Source: Alginatibacterium sediminis
GTDB lineage: Bacteria; Pseudomonadota; Gammaproteobacteria; Enterobacterales; Celerinatantimonadaceae
Length of the DNA: 64,000 bases
Assembly: GCF_003610775.1 (NCBI RefSeq)
Contig: NZ_RAQO01000009.1
Span: 124,001 to 188,000 of the forward strand
Reading direction: 5' to 3'
Both the position numbers and the translations under genes were made by a program. The notes under the pieces were generated by a model. It saw nothing but the letters and a program-made list of their open reading frames with translations. It had not been told where the DNA came from and ran no database searches. This document shows, one piece after another, positions 63,015 through 64,000 of the stretch; position 1 is the stretch's first letter, and each line of letters begins with the position of its first letter.

Positions 63015-64000
63015 ATGAGTGATAAGCAAATAGAACTCGAAAAAGTTGTAGTGTTTACCAACTTGTATCCTACGCCTTGGCAGCCAACTCGTGCAACCTT
63101 CAATCGGCAGCAGTTTAGCCACTTGTCACCTTACGCTAAGTTGTATTATTTGGTTCCGGTACCGTGGTTGGATTGGTTTAAACATCGTAAAAGTATCAAA
63201 AATACATCGACTTTAAATTACGTGCCGTACTTCTACCTGCCAAAATTTGGCCGGCGATTTTCGGCTTGGTTAATGTATTTTTCAGTACGCTTACTGGCTT
63301 GGTCTTGGCTTCGTGAAAGCCAAGCAAAAAAAATTATAGGATGTTGGGCTTATCCTGACGCTTGCGCTGCTCAAAAGGTGGCTAGTCGATTGGACATGGA
63401 CTTTTACATGAAAGTTCACGGTAGCGACATACACTTGCATCTTAAGAATCGGTCGCGTAAAGCGCAGATTGTTAACGCCGCAAATCAAGCCAAGGGACTG
63501 TTAAGTGTGAGTCAAGACTTAGCAAAGCACATGTCAAATGCTGGCATATCAAACCGAAATGTTAAAGTTATATACAACGGTGTTAATGTGTCCCTTTTTA
63601 CCAAACGTGAATCGACAAATGTCATCAGTTTCTTGTTTATAGGCAATTTAAAAAAAGATAAGGGAGTTTTTGAGTTGCTAGAAGGATTTAAGGTACTTAG
63701 TGATAGTCATCCTAATATGAAACTAAGCTATGTTGGCGGAGGGCCAGAGAAAAGCACGTTAGCTGCCAGAATAAAAACCCTTGGCCTAGAGTCACAGGTT
63801 GAATTGATGGGCGTTGTCGAACACGAGAAATTACCCAATTTGTTGAGCCAATCCACTGCTTTATGCTTACCCAGTTATCATGAAGGAGTGCCGAACGTTG
63901 TTCTTGAAGCGATGGCTTCAGGCCTTCCTTGTTTGGCAACAAACGTTGGGGGGATCCCTGAAGTATTGCCAAGCAGTTGTGGTGTTTTAATTGAAGCTCA
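63015..64000 (+). CDS. Glycosyltransferase family 4, cut by the window edge
   Basis: The frame opens at ATG 63015, five bases after the epimerase stop, and is still open at the last base, giving 328 residues so far. The GT-B fold is evident: VVVFTNLYPTPWQPTRATFN at the N-terminus, MKVHGSDIHL, the donor-domain start SFLFIGNLKKDKGVFELL, the GGGPEKSTL segment, and the nucleotide-sugar-binding E-x7-E motif PSYHEGVPNVVLEAMASG. A retaining enzyme that adds a sugar to a lipid-linked chain in this polysaccharide operon. Acceptor and donor unknown. Confidence 0.9.
   Translation, partial: MSDKQIELEKVVVFTNLYPTPWQPTRATFNRQQFSHLSPYAKLYYLVPVPWLDWFKHRKSIKNTSTLNYVPYFYLPKFGRRFSAWLMYFSVRLLAWSWLRESQAKKIIGCWAYPDACAAQKVASRLDMDFYMKVHGSDIHLHLKNRSRKAQIVNAANQAKGLLSVSQDLAKHMSNAGISNRNVKVIYNGVNVSLFTKRESTNVISFLFIGNLKKDKGVFELLEGFKVLSDSHPNMKLSYVGGGPEKSTLAARIKTLGLESQVELMGVVEHEKLPNLLSQSTALCLPSYHEGVPNVVLEAMASGLPCLATNVGGIPEVLPSSCGVLIEA

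Noticed and set aside
1-64000. tRNA or rRNA gene as island attachment site
   Set aside because: No cloverleaf or rRNA-like sequence was recognised near either island end; the left flank is ssb.

Overview
The window reads as chromosomal DNA of a marine gammaproteobacterium, probably from or near the Alteromonadales (Agarivorans-like) or Vibrionales. This is inferred from the Vibrio/Shewanella-like SSB, the abundance of TRAP transporters, the GMT-type island genes known from Vibrio, and the PEP-CTERM/exosortase polysaccharide genes. No rRNA or tRNA gene is visible, so the assignment rests on gene content only.

Region 1 (1-860): the 3' end of an unidentified gene, then ssb with its own rho-independent terminator.

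Region 2 (about 870-23,900): a genomic island inserted just behind ssb. It opens with a well-formed sigma70-like promoter driving four tightly overlapping genes: three tyrosine recombinase-like proteins and a small coiled-coil protein. I read these as an integrase plus a Gamma-Mobile-Trio set (GmtY, GmtZ, GmtX). A VPA1267-like small protein and a RecD-like helicase follow. The cargo is mostly defence-related: a compact integron-cassette-like unit with a small membrane-anchored protein; a NYN/LOTUS-type nuclease-fold protein; a two-gene CBASS-like operon (CD-NTase with AGS-C domain plus a SLATT membrane effector); an orphan Xre/MbcA/ParS-type antitoxin; a SeqA-like ribbon-helix-helix protein behind inverted repeats; an XRE repressor with twin perfect operators facing an uncharacterised coiled-coil protein and SF2 helicase pair; and a complete type IC-like restriction-modification operon hsdM-hsdS-hsdR.

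Region 3 (23,970-29,050): a polyamine/opine-type ABC importer (ATPase, two permeases, binding protein) with a divergent LysR regulator.

Region 4 (29,200-43,800): a catabolic block. On the minus strand lie a TAXI-type TRAP transporter, a fumarylacetoacetase-family enzyme, a GntR regulator, malonyl-CoA synthetase, malonyl-CoA decarboxylase and a YciI-like protein. On the plus strand lie a GlcG/HbpS-like protein, a RutE-like reductase, a DctPQM TRAP transporter, an intradiol (hydroxyquinol-type) dioxygenase and an exported dienelactone hydrolase. The layout suggests uptake of small carboxylates, aromatic ring cleavage and malonate assimilation as one regulon; two promoter regions share the same short motifs. 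A terminator and a 165-bp MITE-like element close the block.

Region 5 (44,130-51,350): a DUF4432 sugar-epimerase-fold gene interrupted by an in-frame TGA, an RND efflux pair, an exported trypsin-like protease and a ThiF-type E1-like enzyme.

Region 6 (51,500-64,000): PEP-CTERM/exosortase (XrtA-type) surface biology. Two THxN-type PEP-CTERM proteins flank a decayed transposase-like frame. The system-associated acyltransferase, a sulfotransferase, the PrsT TPR lipoprotein, an alkaline-phosphatase-fold-like protein, a nucleotide-sugar dehydrogenase and epimerase (TviB/TviC type) and a glycosyltransferase cut by the window edge follow. The exosortase itself is not in the window and is expected downstream.
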